A stretch of 64,000 bases of DNA from Cryptomeria japonica (lineage: Eukaryota; Streptophyta; Pinopsida; Cupressales; Cupressaceae): the NCBI RefSeq assembly GCF_030272615.1, contig NW_026728904.1:188001-252000 (forward strand), given 5' to 3'. The translations under genes and the position numbers were made by a program. The notes below the pieces were generated by a model. That model was given only the letters and a program-made list of their open reading frames with translations, was not told the DNA's origin and ran no database searches. Of this stretch, positions 11,984 to 23,339 are shown piece after piece. Numbering within the stretch: the stretch's first letter is position 1; every line of letters begins with the position of its first letter.

Positions 11984-13224
11984 TGTAAAGCGGAAAAATC
12001 GAACCCTAGTCGTTCTCCCCTCCCCAACTCCGAGGAGAGAGAAGGGAGGTCACTAGGGTTGATGGTTTTCACTTAGGAGGGACTTTACATTCAAAAGAGG
12101 GGTTGAAACCCACAAGATCCAATCCCACACAATGCAGGATTGGATTCTAAATGAGTTTCAATGGTTAAGACATCAAGGATACCCTCTTTTGTAAAGAATG
12201 TAGATAGGATGATTGAACTAGGAATGCATGTAAAGTAAGAAAGATTCGCTTGTAAATGGAGATAGGGATATGGGATGAAGCTATGGACTTGGAATTAGTA
12301 GTAAAATGATGAGACAATGCTGTTCTGCAAATTTGAGCGAAAGTTGATGGGATGATGGCCCCCGGTGTGCACACAGTCCTCCGAAAAATCCGCGAAACGA
12401 AGGGGAACCTGTTCGTCTCTGCACAAGGATTCCAGATCTTCAATTACAGCCGTGTACCTGCAACCTACACACAGAAAAGAGAGGATGATTGGGGGGTTAG
12501 GGATGAGGGGTTTGCCTTTAGGTCAAACCCTGGTTTTGGAATTAACCAAGAAATGAGAATGCTGTAAATGTAAATGTTTGTAATGTAAACAAGTACTGAT
12601 ACCTTGTTGTAAGAATGTTTGTACTCTTACTTGTGAAGGTGTAATGTATGTAGTATGTTGTATGTTGTATGGGATCTCCTCTTCAATGGTTGAATCCTTG
12701 TCTTGAATGCAACACCTAGCCTTGAATGGAGACTTAGAATGCTCAATTGCTTGAAGGAATGCTTGAATGCTTGAATGTTTGAATGTTTGAATATCGCTTC
12801 CGCGTCTTTGCACACATATGTCCTCCTCTTTCCTCTTGCCTCCCTTTCTAGGAGAGGAAAATTAGTTTATATACTTGTCAATTAGGGCTGATAGGCTGAT
12901 TTTCCTGACCTTAGGTCGACCAGGAAACATTATTTCCCAATTTGCAAACTTAAAGACCCGATGCCCAAAAGAGATCGGGCCCAAAATAGGGCCAGGGACC
13001 AGGGCGCTAGGCGCCATGGTCCTGGGGGACTAGGGTGCTGGGCACCATGGTCCCACCTCCCAGGACAGCATGGTGCAAGGAGGGATTAGGCCAGGGTGCA
13101 GAAAAATGCAGTTTTTGATGTCACAAGCAAGTTTCGGGATCTCCATTCAGGTTAACGTTGCGCCGCCATCGTGAAGACCCAAATGCAGTCGAAATTGCAA
13201 GTGTCACAATTTTAGGATGCTACA
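11984..13224 (-). repeat. 3' LTR of G
   Basis: Starts TGTAAAGCGG and ends GGATGCTACA on the plus strand. On the minus strand it contains TATATAAA (plus 12866-12873), a good TATA box. It also holds a short tandem run of GCTTGAAT/GTTTGAAT units (about 12750-12793) and two GC-rich imperfect palindromes at 12996-13022 and 13026-13053. Compared with the other LTR, many differences are C-to-T or G-to-A changes in this copy, as expected from methylcytosine deamination. Confidence 0.9.
12866..12873 (-). promoter_or_regulatory. TATA box in G 3' LTR
   Basis: TATATAAA on the minus strand, followed downstream by a purine-rich stretch suitable for a start site. The same sequence is present in the 5' LTR at 19491-19498, where it would drive the element. 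Confidence 0.5.
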
Positions 13225-13240
13225 TTTAGCCCCCACTTTA
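13225..13240 (-). other. Polypurine tract of G
   Basis: The minus strand reads TAAAGTGGGGGCTAAA directly before the 3' LTR start TGTAGCATCC. This is the normal position of the plus-strand primer. Confidence 0.7.
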
Positions 13241-13972
13241 GTGGGAGTATAAGCGTATGCCCATACTTCCGGTAAAGTACAAGGAAACAACATTGAAAAA
13301 CTTTCACCATGTCAAGGAGGCAAGATACACCAAGCCCCCAGTGGACTAAGGATCTTACGGCTTTGATTGACAAAGTAAAAGGGAAGATCACAAGGGAGAA
13401 CCATGACTATCAGTAATAAGGTTCCCTCACTATGAGTCATGCAAGAAAGATATCAAAAATTTTCAAGGCAAAGCTAAGTTCGCCAAGAAACTTTCAAGTA
13501 TCTTGAAAGATATGAATGGGATGTATGCCCCCCTACGTTAAAGCGATCGCACATGCCTCACCGGGGGTGATTGCTTTAAGGTAGTGATACATATAAGAAA
13601 TGAGAAAGGAACATGTTATCAGAAGGATTTAGCCCCCCAAGTGTGAGATAAGCCCAAGGATAATAGACACAAAACACAAAGCACAAGGTGACTTTTCTTT
13701 CCTCGGGGTCAGTATGTTGTATGATAATTCATGTATATCATATGTATGTATGCATAATTGTTCTTCATTCCCCAATCAAGGAAGGTCACCTAGAAGAAGG
13801 GAACACATGTGTCTTTTGAGTCAACATGAGAGAGACCAAAAGAGGTCTCAATGCTTTGCATCGTCCTCAAGTAGACAACACTAAGGACAACAAATAGAAG
13901 AATGAGAATAACACATAGAAGAAGTAACAAAAGAGATCAAGAGAGGAGGAGAGAATCTGCTATGCTAATGAA

Positions 13973-16900
13973 CTAGTCTAGCACGTCATCTACCCCCCGA
14001 TCTTGCTGATCAATATTTCGGGAAGGTAGGAAATACGCTAGAGGAGGAACATCCAACACAGCAGATGGAGCTATCATAAGATCCAAACAAGGGCTATGTT
14101 CATGTTCTGAGCCACGTTGTTCTTGTCTAGGAGCTAGGATAAGTGCTTTATAAAATTCATTAGATAAATGGTTATCAACATCAACATATTCATATTCACT
14201 ATCAGAATGAACAGGAGTAACATTTTCATTATAAATAACATTTTCATCTATGTCATCATCAAGATTTATAAAAATAGGATCTTTAACTCGCACAGGATCA
14301 AGACCATCATGCATCTTATGTTTAGGAGATTTTGGCTCAATTTTTTCGCTGAAGAGAAAATGGAATAATACTGGCTGAAGGTGTTTTTGGGGATTGCAAA
14401 GTTTGAGAAGCAGCTACCTGAGCTCTAAGACGACGCTTTCATCGGCGTTCACGTGCAGAATGATTTCGTCTAGTCTTAGTAGGAAGTTGAGAAGATTGAG
14501 GAGGAGGAATGTTCTCATCCTTATCACTTGGGTGTTTAGGTTGTGGTCTCTTAGGTTGAATAATAGGAGAAGAGGAAGGTCTCTTCTCTCCATAAGAGGG
14601 AGAAGGAACTGCTCCATATAAAGGAGGAAAATTTGGTTTAGGAAGGAGACCAAGTCCATCATGACGAGGAAGTATAGGTCTACTTTTAGGAAGTTTATTA
14701 GATATAGGCATAGTCACATTCATAGGGATGGGTTGGGAATCTTCTCGAGGAAAGACATTAGTTTTATCTTTCAAAGGAAGAACTTCCTTCTCAAGAATGA
14801 TAGGAATATCAAGTTTGGGTGTTCTAGGTTCACTTAGAGATAGGATCATATCTTTTTTCCACTTTTGATAAGATTTGAAAAGATGATCACTTCGCGGTGG
14901 AAGAGATTGGAATTGTTTAGGCCAAAAGTAATCAATAGGAACGCTAGAAGTTCTTTCAGCTAGTTTAAAGAGACTATGATTGACAGTAACAACTTCACCA
15001 TTATGGGGAAATTTCAAGCACTTGTGAATAGGAGAAGCAATAGCTTTCATGGAAGATAGCCAAGGATAGCCTAGCTTCACACGAAATTGTTCGGATGATG
15101 GAATAATAGCAAAGTCCACATCAAGGGATTTGTTATGGACCTCAATAGGTAATGTAATAGAACCAATTGCAAGAGAAGAAAATGCATCAAATAATTTCAC
15201 AACCACATTTCTTTTGTCATAGATCACTTGATTCAATTGCAAAGTAAAAAGAAATTCTTCAGTAATGACATTAACCATGCAAGAAGGATCAATAAGCACT
15301 CCACGGCAAGGTGTATTCTTGACTTTTGCAACTATATATAAAGGACCATCAGGTGCCCTGATAGTTTCATTGGAATCAAATGTGATAGAAGGTTCTTTAG
15401 GGATTTTCTGCTGCTCTACAAAGTTAATCACATTCGGAGTCATAGACACAAGATCATCAGGTGAGACAGAGGATGCATTAGTATCAATCACATTAGAGGT
15501 ATGAGAAGGTAATGGATCAGTAAAAATATGAAGATTTTGGTTAGGAGGAGCTACAGATGTGTTGCCTTTATCATTCACACCAGAAACAGAGATAGTATTA
15601 TTATCAATCAAATCTTGAATTTTACCCTTTAAAGCAAAACATTTTTCAGTATCATGCCCAGGTTGGCGATGAAATTGTCAAAAAGATTTGTTATCAAAAT
15701 AGGGTGAATTAATCTTTGTAGGATCTATTTGCTTTATAGGAGGAAGAATAAGCACATTTTGTTCCAATAACTTATTCATAATATTATGCAATGATTCATT
15801 CAAAGGAGTAAACTTTCTTTCTTTCTTGAAAAACTTAGAAATAGGAGGCACACCTGATGCTGCATTCACATTGTTGTTGATGATGTTTTCATTGAATTTG
15901 ATTGACTCTATGTTCGGTTTAAACTTCCCAAATGGTTGTTGACTACTATCACCCTTATCACTCGAAGCCATAGGATTTGCTTGTTCCATTTGACTCACAG
16001 TTAGTTGATAATTGTGAAGAATTGCACACAACTGTTGGAAAGAAGTAAACTCAGAAAACAGGAGTTTTTCTCTAATATCTTTTTGTAAATTAGAAATAAA
16101 GATTCTTTGAATATCATTGTCAGGCACTGGAAAAGAAATTTGAGCATACAAATGCTTATATCTACCAATGAAATCAGTCACTTTTTCTTTAACACCTTGT
16201 TTACAATGCATTAAATCAATCAAAGTAACTTTAGGACTTATATTGTTTTGAAATTGTTGAATAAAAGCATTTGCAAGTTGTTCGAAAGAAGTAATAGAAT
16301 AAGAAGGCAACGAGCAATACCATTGTAGGGCTTTATCTCTTAATGTTCTAGTAAACAGTTTTGCAAGCAACCTTTGGTCATAAGAAAAATCGGTACATAT
16401 TGTTTGAAAGGTCTTAACATGTGTTAGAGGATCACCCTTACCATTATAAAGCTCCAAATGTAGAATTTCGACATGTTTAGGGGGGATAGCTCGAACAATG
16501 TCAAGAGAAAGTGGGCTCGCAACATCAAATGTGGGCACACTAAACTTAGATTGATTCATAGAGGCAATTTGTTGCTGCAAAGAAGAGACAGTTTGTGCAA
16601 GATTGTTAATGGTCGCTTCAGTCGAAGAGTTCATATTAGATGTGTTAGATTGTGATGGAGGTATTATGTTATTGAAAGAAGGTATTGATTGAGAGTAAGG
16701 TGGTGGGACACTATGATAGTTAGTCATAGGAGATGATTGGGAAAAAGGAACACTACAAGGAGGAATGGAATGGTTAAATGAATTGCCCCCTTGTGTCATG
16801 TTTATTTGTGGAGATATAATAGGAACACTCATTGAAGGAATAAATGAAGAAGTTGGATTGAATGAAGGAAGAGGGTTGATTGAAGAAGAGGGATTGCCCC

Positions 16901-17420
16901 CATGACTGGCAATCATAGGAGGAATGTCTTGTATTGAAGTAGTCATTATGTTTGATGTAAAAGTAGGTATACTAGCAATAGGAGTTGTCAAAGGAATAGA
17001 ATGATTAACTTGAGTAGGAGGTTGTGTATAACCTAAAGTTTCGGCACAACTTTTCATAGGCATCACATTCGAATCCACAATGTGTGCAATACCACGCAAA
17101 ATATCAATTCCATTCTTATCACTTTGAACCATACATTTTAGACCCTCAATTAATGAAAGAGCTTCGCTATCAGGGTATTCTTGAGACATCCATTGTCGAA
17201 AATCATCAAATTGGTTATCCAATTTCGAAAGTTGTTCTACAGAAACCTCATGGAGAGCTTCTTCATCATTAAGAGGATTAGAGGAATTACCCGTGTCCTC
17301 GTTAAAAAGGCTATTCAAATTAGGTTCCATCTCCTCAGTAATTACACCTTGGAAGGACTTAATTCTAAGGCTTCGTCTAACGGGAATAGTGTAAGTAGGG
17401 CTTATTGTTGTAAAACTCAT
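13973..17420 (-). pseudogene. Gag-protease polyprotein of element G
   Basis: The start codon is at 17420. Residues 1-320 are low-complexity, rich in Pro, Ser, Asn and Thr. A Retrotrans_gag domain follows (about residues 330-490), with LYNGKGDPLTHVKTFQ, DKALQWYCSLP and FEQLANAFIQQF. An in-frame TGA at 15678-15680 falls exactly on the first Cys of a zinc knuckle whose remainder reads QFHRQPGHDTEKC. Beyond it the frame continues into a retropepsin-like domain (about 15330-14960) with GPLYIVAKVKNTPCRGVLID. There the catalytic D-[ST]-G is replaced by DPS. A second TGA (14439-14441) and a shift near an A run at about 14344-14350 precede a charged tail ending at 13973. No polymerase region follows. 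The single TGA could be mutation or, less likely, readthrough. Confidence 0.85.
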
Positions 17421-18591
17421 GCACTAAAGAGAGAGAGAAGATTTTGAATTTTAGAGGTAGCAAATCTCAATAAAATCAGCCAATCTCCTAGATTTAAGCT
17501 GTTAAATACAATCAGGACAATCTCCCAAAATTTTGAAAAAAATGTCAGGGATGGTGGCGAACGGAGTGCACACGGTCCTCGCAACTTTTTTTGAAATTCT
17601 CAGGGATGAAAGTTATGATGATTTTAAAGCTAATCTGAAAAAATTGAGTGATTTTACGATCTGTAGATAGGCCAAATTAAAGTTGCAATCTCAATATTGA
17701 ACCCTACCAAGATTGTTGAAAAACTGCAAAATTTGAATTTTGAAATAGAGAAGGAAACTGAAATTTTGAATTTTAAGATTTTAGAGGGAATACTGAAAGA
17801 AATGCAAACTTTGAAATTTAAAAGTTGACTCGATTTCATGCAAAATCCAAATTTAAAAGTGGAAATCAAAGTTGATGCAATTAAACACTTAATTTCAAAA
17901 GTCACAAACTGCAAGAATTTGAATAAAACACTGAAATTTTGAATGAATGCCAACACACTTTTCAGATTTAGGACTGTAAGAAACACAATTTTGACACAAA
18001 TTGCAATTTCAACAATTTTTGAATGATTATAAGCCTTTATGCAAGCAATCACTAGACCAACTTTGAATTTAATTTTTAAAGTGTTAGAATTGATGAAATC
18101 AGCCAAGATTCTGGATTTTAGCAGAAAAATACAGTAAGATCTAGCTCCCGAAATTTTAGAAAAAATGTCGGGGACGATGGCGCTCGGGGTGCACACGGTC
18201 CTCGCAACTTTTTTCAAAATTTTCAGGGATGAGAGATATTGTGATTTTGTTGCGGAATCCAAAGTTACAGCCGATTTGGAGGTGTTTTGATCAGTGAAAT
18301 CGTCGGTCAAAGGTTGAATCAAGAGGGTTTTAAAAATTAGGGTTTTGACACTTAACCACTTAATTTTCAGAATTAAAGCACAAATATGAATTGACAATTT
18401 GCAATAGAAGGATAGATCTGAAACAAGCATTAACAATTAAACATTTCACAAGCTCAATTACTAAAAAAAAAGAAAATTTAGGGTTTTTATGCCATTAACC
18501 TCTAAAATTTGCAAAAGATCAAACATGGAAATGTAATTAAGGAAGCAAATTTTTCAGATCTAACCATGAATAATCAGAATGAGGATGTTCA
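17421..18591 (-). other. Leader of G with duplicated GTGCAC motif
   Basis: This is the untranslated region between PBS and gag. Two related blocks (about 17466-17620 and 18091-18245) share GGAGTGCACACGGTCCTCGC or GGGGTGCACACGGTCCTCGC, followed by AACTTTTTT and a TCAGGGATGA run. The GTGCACACGGTCCTC core also occurs in both LTRs (about 12366-12381 and 18992-19007). A 260-codon reading frame (18436-17654) spans the leader, but it is compositionally biased and matches nothing I know. Confidence 0.6.
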
Positions 18592-18605
18592 CATCGGGTT
18601 CACCA
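18592..18605 (-). other. Primer-binding site of G
   Basis: The minus strand reads TGGTGAACCCGATG, 3 nt inside the 5' LTR. It starts with the TGG required to pair with a tRNA CCA end. I cannot name the tRNA with certainty. Confidence 0.65.
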
Positions 18606-18608
18606 AAA

Positions 18609-19849
18609 TGTAAAGCGGAAAAATCGAACCCTAGTCGTTCTCCCCTCCCCAACTCCGAGGAGAGAGAAGGGAGGTCACTAGGGTTGATGGTTTTCACTTA
18701 GGAGGGACTTTACATTCAAAAGAGGGGTTGAAACCCACAAGATCCAATCCCACACAATGCAGGATTGGATTCTAAATGAGTTTCAAGGGTTAAGACATCA
18801 AGGATACCCTCTTTTGTAAAGAATGTAGATAGGATGATTGAACTAGGAATGCATGTAAAGTAAGAAAGATTCGCTTGTAAATGGAGATAGGGATATGGGA
18901 TGAAGCTACAGACCTGGAATTAGTAGTAAAATGACGAGACAATGCTGTTCTGCAAACTTGAGCGAAATTTGACGGGACGATGGCGCCCGGCGTGCACACG
19001 GTCCTCCGAAAAATCCGTGAAACGAAGGGGGACCTGTTCGTCTCTGCACAAGGATTCCAGATCTTCAATTACAGCCGTGTACCTGCAACCTACACACAGA
19101 AAAGAGAGGACGATTGGGGGGTTAGGGATGAGGGGTTTGCCTTTAGGTCAAACCCCGGTTTTGGAATTAACCAAGAAATGAGAATGCTGTAAATGTAAAT
19201 GTTTGTAATGTAAATAAGTACTGATACCTTGTTGTAAGAATGTTTGTACTCTTACATGCGAAGGTGTAATGTATGTAGTATGTTGTATGTTGTATGGGAT
19301 CTCCTCTTCAATGGTTGAATCCTTGTCTTGAATGCAACACCTAGCCTTGAATGGAGACTTAGAATGCTCAATTGCTTGAAGGAATGCTTGAATGCTTGAA
19401 TGTTTGAATGTTTGAATATCACTTTCGCGTCTTTGCACACATATGTCCTCCTCTTTCCTCTTGCCTCCCTTTCTAGGAGAGGAAAAGTAGTTTATATACT
19501 TGTCAATTAGGGCTGATAGACTGATTTTCCCGACCTTAGGCCGACCAGGAAACATTATTTCCCAATTTGCAAACTTAAAGACCCGATGCCCCAAAGAGAC
19601 CGGGCCCAAAATAGGGCCAGGGACCAGGGCGCTGGGCTCCCTAGTCCTGAAGGACCAGGGCACTGGGTGCCATGGTCCCACCTCTCGGGACAGCATGGTG
19701 CAAGGAGGGATCAGGCCAGGGTGCAGAAAAATGTAGTTTTTGATGTCACAAGCAGGTTTCAGGGTCTCCATTTAGGTTAACGTTGCGCCGCCATCGTGAA
19801 GACCCAAATGCAGTCGAAATTGCAAGTGTCGCAATTTTAGGACGCTACA
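18609..19849 (-). repeat. 5' LTR of G
   Basis: Exactly 1241 bp, the partner of 11984-13224. It holds the TATA box (plus 19491-19498). Long reading frames here (for example 19148-19771) come from the LTR's composition and are not genes. Confidence 0.9.
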
Positions 19850-21679
19850 TAGGGGTATAGCAGCAAGCTTTCTTTTGGAGTCATTCTCTTTTTTACAGGA
19901 TTATGTTAATGAAATAAAGGAGATTTTTTCTGCTTTGTATCCATTATATTTCCTTTTGGTTGTCATTTACTTTGTGATTTGCAACCATTTCTATATAATC
20001 TCATCTATTAAAGCAAACCATGGATATGTTTATTATTTGAATTTTGTGTCTTGAATTATTCATATCATCTAAAAGGGGGACTGTTGTTTATCTTTCTGAA
20101 TTACTTCTTGTAGATACTGAGTGAGTGAACCTTGTTTTATTTGTCTTAGTTTCTTTTTCTTCTCAAATTCATGATCGCATCTATGTCATAAATGTTAGTT
20201 GGCCTTTCTTATTTTCTTGTTAAAAGCATACCCTTCAAAACCTAAATAAAAAAATAAGAGGGAGTTGTACCTCTAAAATTAAGAGGAAAGTTGTCAACTC
20301 AATGGTAGTTTCTCCAACTATTAGTTTGTAGTTTGTGTTTCATCTTGGGTATAGTGAGTCATTTTCATATTTATTTTAGAAGGACAAATCTATTTACTAA
20401 CAAACATCAAACACATTATCAACATCATCATCTAAATCAACACATGATACTAAGTGTAGACATTAGACACCAAGAATGTTGACATCCACAACATAGGGCA
20501 TCTATAACCAATATCCATATCTTCTCTATATCAATGACAACAGCTGACAAACAGTAACAATAACTACCAACAATCTCTTTATACACTAATAATTATCATA
20601 CTACACATATCATCATTGATAATACAACAACTGTCAGTAACCAACACAACAACTACCAGTAATCAAGGACAACATATATTGTCAAACACTAGGTTGACAT
20701 AAATGACAACACATATTTCCAATATGGCCGTGAAAGTGACTTAATTTTTGAGTTTAAATAATGTCATGTTGAAGTGTAAGACAAATTTGGATTCCTTAGA
20801 GAAAATTGTAAACGAAATGGACACATTGAACAACTAGTCCAATTAGGAATCCCCTCTCCATTTCTCACAGATAATATAGTGCTATTCAAAAATCAAATTT
20901 GAGAATTATTAAAGAATAAGAAAGAGAAAAAAAAATATTTCCAAAGATTGGCTCAAGTGTCAAGTGTCTCTAGGGTAGAGTCAATTCTTTAATTGGTCGT
21001 TGAACTTAGTTTTAAATATGGTCTATGATTTAAATTCTATATAATTTTTCATTTAAGGATAGTATCAACTTGGATAGAGTCATAGAGACTTTGAGGAAGA
21101 AGGAATAACCTTTTAAATAAAAGTGGGCATCCCTATAGTTCAACCTTCACAAACTTTGAAATTGTTTGGGCCTTGTCACATTTTTGCAATTTTTGTTTCT
21201 GCAAACTAAATAATTTAGTTTCTCATCTCCACAAGCCAAGATCCCCTACGAGCCACTCGAACTAAAAAGAGGATCATTTGATGTGATTGAGGCATCAATA
21301 GGAATAATATTTTTATTTCCTATTTTGGGCAAAGGAGTCTTGATCTAGAATGCAACCTCAATGATTTTATTTGGCTACGTGTTTGTTTATTTTTGGAATG
21401 AGATGGGATACATGCCAGTTTGGCACATGTTATATATACAAAAAATTATTGATGGTCTTTTGTGTAGTGAACATATTGTTTCAAATAGATATGTGGCATC
21501 ACACCATAAGCTCTTAGTAAAATTAAAAGGATTGTGATGACTTTCTAAAGTTGATGATTTATAAAGAGCCATGTGTGTTAAGAAAACTACAGTACTAAGA
21601 GGGATGGGATGAATCAGTATTCAATTAAACTTAAACCCTTCAACTCAATTGTTAATCTAGATTATGTCGGTAACAACAA
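19850..21679. repeat. Unidentified repeat H, copy 2, right part
   Basis: Continues repeat H after element G and matches about 3621-5433 of copy 1. It includes the 20693-20710 palindrome and the same left flank of the K LTR (CTAGATTATGTCGG near 21656). It has one extra ~40-bp stretch of CAACAACTACCAGTAA-type repeats near 20632-20670 that copy 1 lacks. Confidence 0.7.
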
Positions 21680-23016
21680 TGAAGAAACACTAAGAGCGGG
21701 GGGGTGAATCAGTTTTCATTGGATTAAATAATTTAAGAACAACTTCAAATATGATCAACTGCAACAATAATAAAGATAAATACAATAACAATAACACACA
21801 TAACACCAAGAGTGGAAGACCGCGTTAAGGGAAAAACCATGGTGGGAACCTACCCACAATAAGATGATATTCTATAGTAGTATGTGAAAATATTACAATG
21901 GGGAATGCACATGCATTTAGGCACACTGCCTAGAGCTCACTGCTCAAAATATAATGATCTAGAAGGCTAAAACCCTGAGGGATGGTTCACTACCTTACAA
22001 TAACATTAAGAGAACAATCCGGTTTAGATGAACTGTAAGAATAACATCTCCAAATGCCTGATGATAGTTCAGGTAAAGCACAATTGTCTGCCCTGCAACA
22101 CACTCTGCTTTACACTTCACACTGAAAGATAAATTCTCTTATTTGCAAATAAACCACTCTCTGATAATGCAAACACAACACCACTACACCAATTACATGA
22201 ATATAACACCTATTTATACAATTCATTAACCTTGACTACAAGGTCGGCTCAACCCTTAACACCTAATTATAAAATTACATCACACGATATATAAATCAAC
22301 CACCAGACCAATACAATATGATGATGACATAGCATGGATGCAAATCAAATCCTCAAACATGCAACATCACCATAAATCTTGCCAAGATCAATTACAACAC
22401 ACTACATCACCGAAAAATGTCATATAACATGAAGAATATCACCGGACCCATAAGATCTTCAATAACACGCATACTGATCAATACGGACCACCAAAACAAA
22501 TAGGACATGGTTAGGAAACACTAACAAGAAAGTTATAACCATCCGCAATAGTTTCATCAACACCACTTAATCAAATTTCCATCAATCAACATGTTGATAC
22601 TAAAGAACACTTCAACAACAACAACTGGGACTAGAAAGATAACTTGTGGGGAACCAAATCATAAACCATCTGAATTGAAGATACACATGAACATCCCAAA
22701 CACTCTCTCAAATCACAATTCAAGATATAATCATTCTGGAGCCCAACAGATCAAATGCCAGAACACTACAACATTGATTATTGAAAAACCAATCGTCATA
22801 CCGGAATCCATAACTTGATCAAATTACCACATATCATCATAAAATCAATACTAACTCAAGTATCTCTAGTTGATTCAACATATCAAATAGATAAACTAAT
22901 TAGATCAACTCTTAGCAATCACCGAAACACCAAAAACAACTCTCTACAATACCGTAATATAGGAATATGTTGACGTCAATGACAACAACATATCCTAGCA
23001 ACAAAAATATCCAACC
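21680..23016 (-). repeat. 3' LTR of copia K2
   Basis: TGAAGAAACACTAAGAG at the left end and ATATCCAAC at the right, collinear with the K1 LTR. The sub-terminal palindrome GTTGACGTCAATGACAAC is at 22969-22986. Confidence 0.7.
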
Positions 23017-23339
23017 ATCTCCCCCTTTTTCATTCATGGAAACATATAAATGTGAAAAAAAATCAATGCAAAGAAATAAATCAACACTAGCAATCTCCCC
23101 CTAAGATCATGCACACAAAGCTTCCAAGATAAGGCAGTTTTTCACATGCTTCTCTCCCCCTTTGACAACAATTCCAAAGACACAGAAATCATACATCTCT
23201 CCTTCTAAGAAGGATAATCTCCCCCCCCTTATGATAAACTCACACACGGACTACTTCAGCTGAGTAGCGACACCTGCTCATCAATTCGGATAAGTAGATA
23301 AGTCTGTGAAATCCACTGGATTGATGCATCTCAATGCAT

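Larger units (their letters stand above)
11984..19849 (-). mobile_element. Gag-protease LTR retrotransposon G, Ty3/gypsy-type, non-autonomous
   Basis: A complete 7866-bp element with two LTRs of exactly 1241 bp (11984-13224 and 18609-19849), TG...CA ends and a perfect 5-bp target duplication TAGGG (11979-11983 and 19850-19854). The minus orientation is set by the primer-binding site at 18592-18605 and the polypurine tract at 13225-13240. The 5.4-kb internal region encodes a gypsy-type gag and an aspartic protease followed by a charged tail. No reverse transcriptase, RNase H or integrase motif is visible in any frame. It must therefore have depended on a related autonomous element. Its LTRs differ by about 4 percent by my rough count, making it one of the younger insertions here. 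Confidence 0.9.

Noticed and set aside
12165-12443. Short frame present in both LTRs of G (92 codons each)
   Set aside because: Conserved only because the LTRs are duplicates. It covers the GTGCAC motif, has no domain and no start context.
17654-18436. 260-codon frame in the leader of G
   Set aside because: Strongly biased to Phe, Lys, Ser, Ile and Leu from AT-rich DNA. It contains the leader repeats and has no recognisable domain. Noted in the leader entry but not called a gene.
19148-19771. 207-codon open frame on the minus strand in the LTR of G
   Set aside because: It lies wholly in the LTR, has repetitive composition (QTFKHSSIQAF from tandem 8-bp repeats), and the matching frame in the other LTR is broken.
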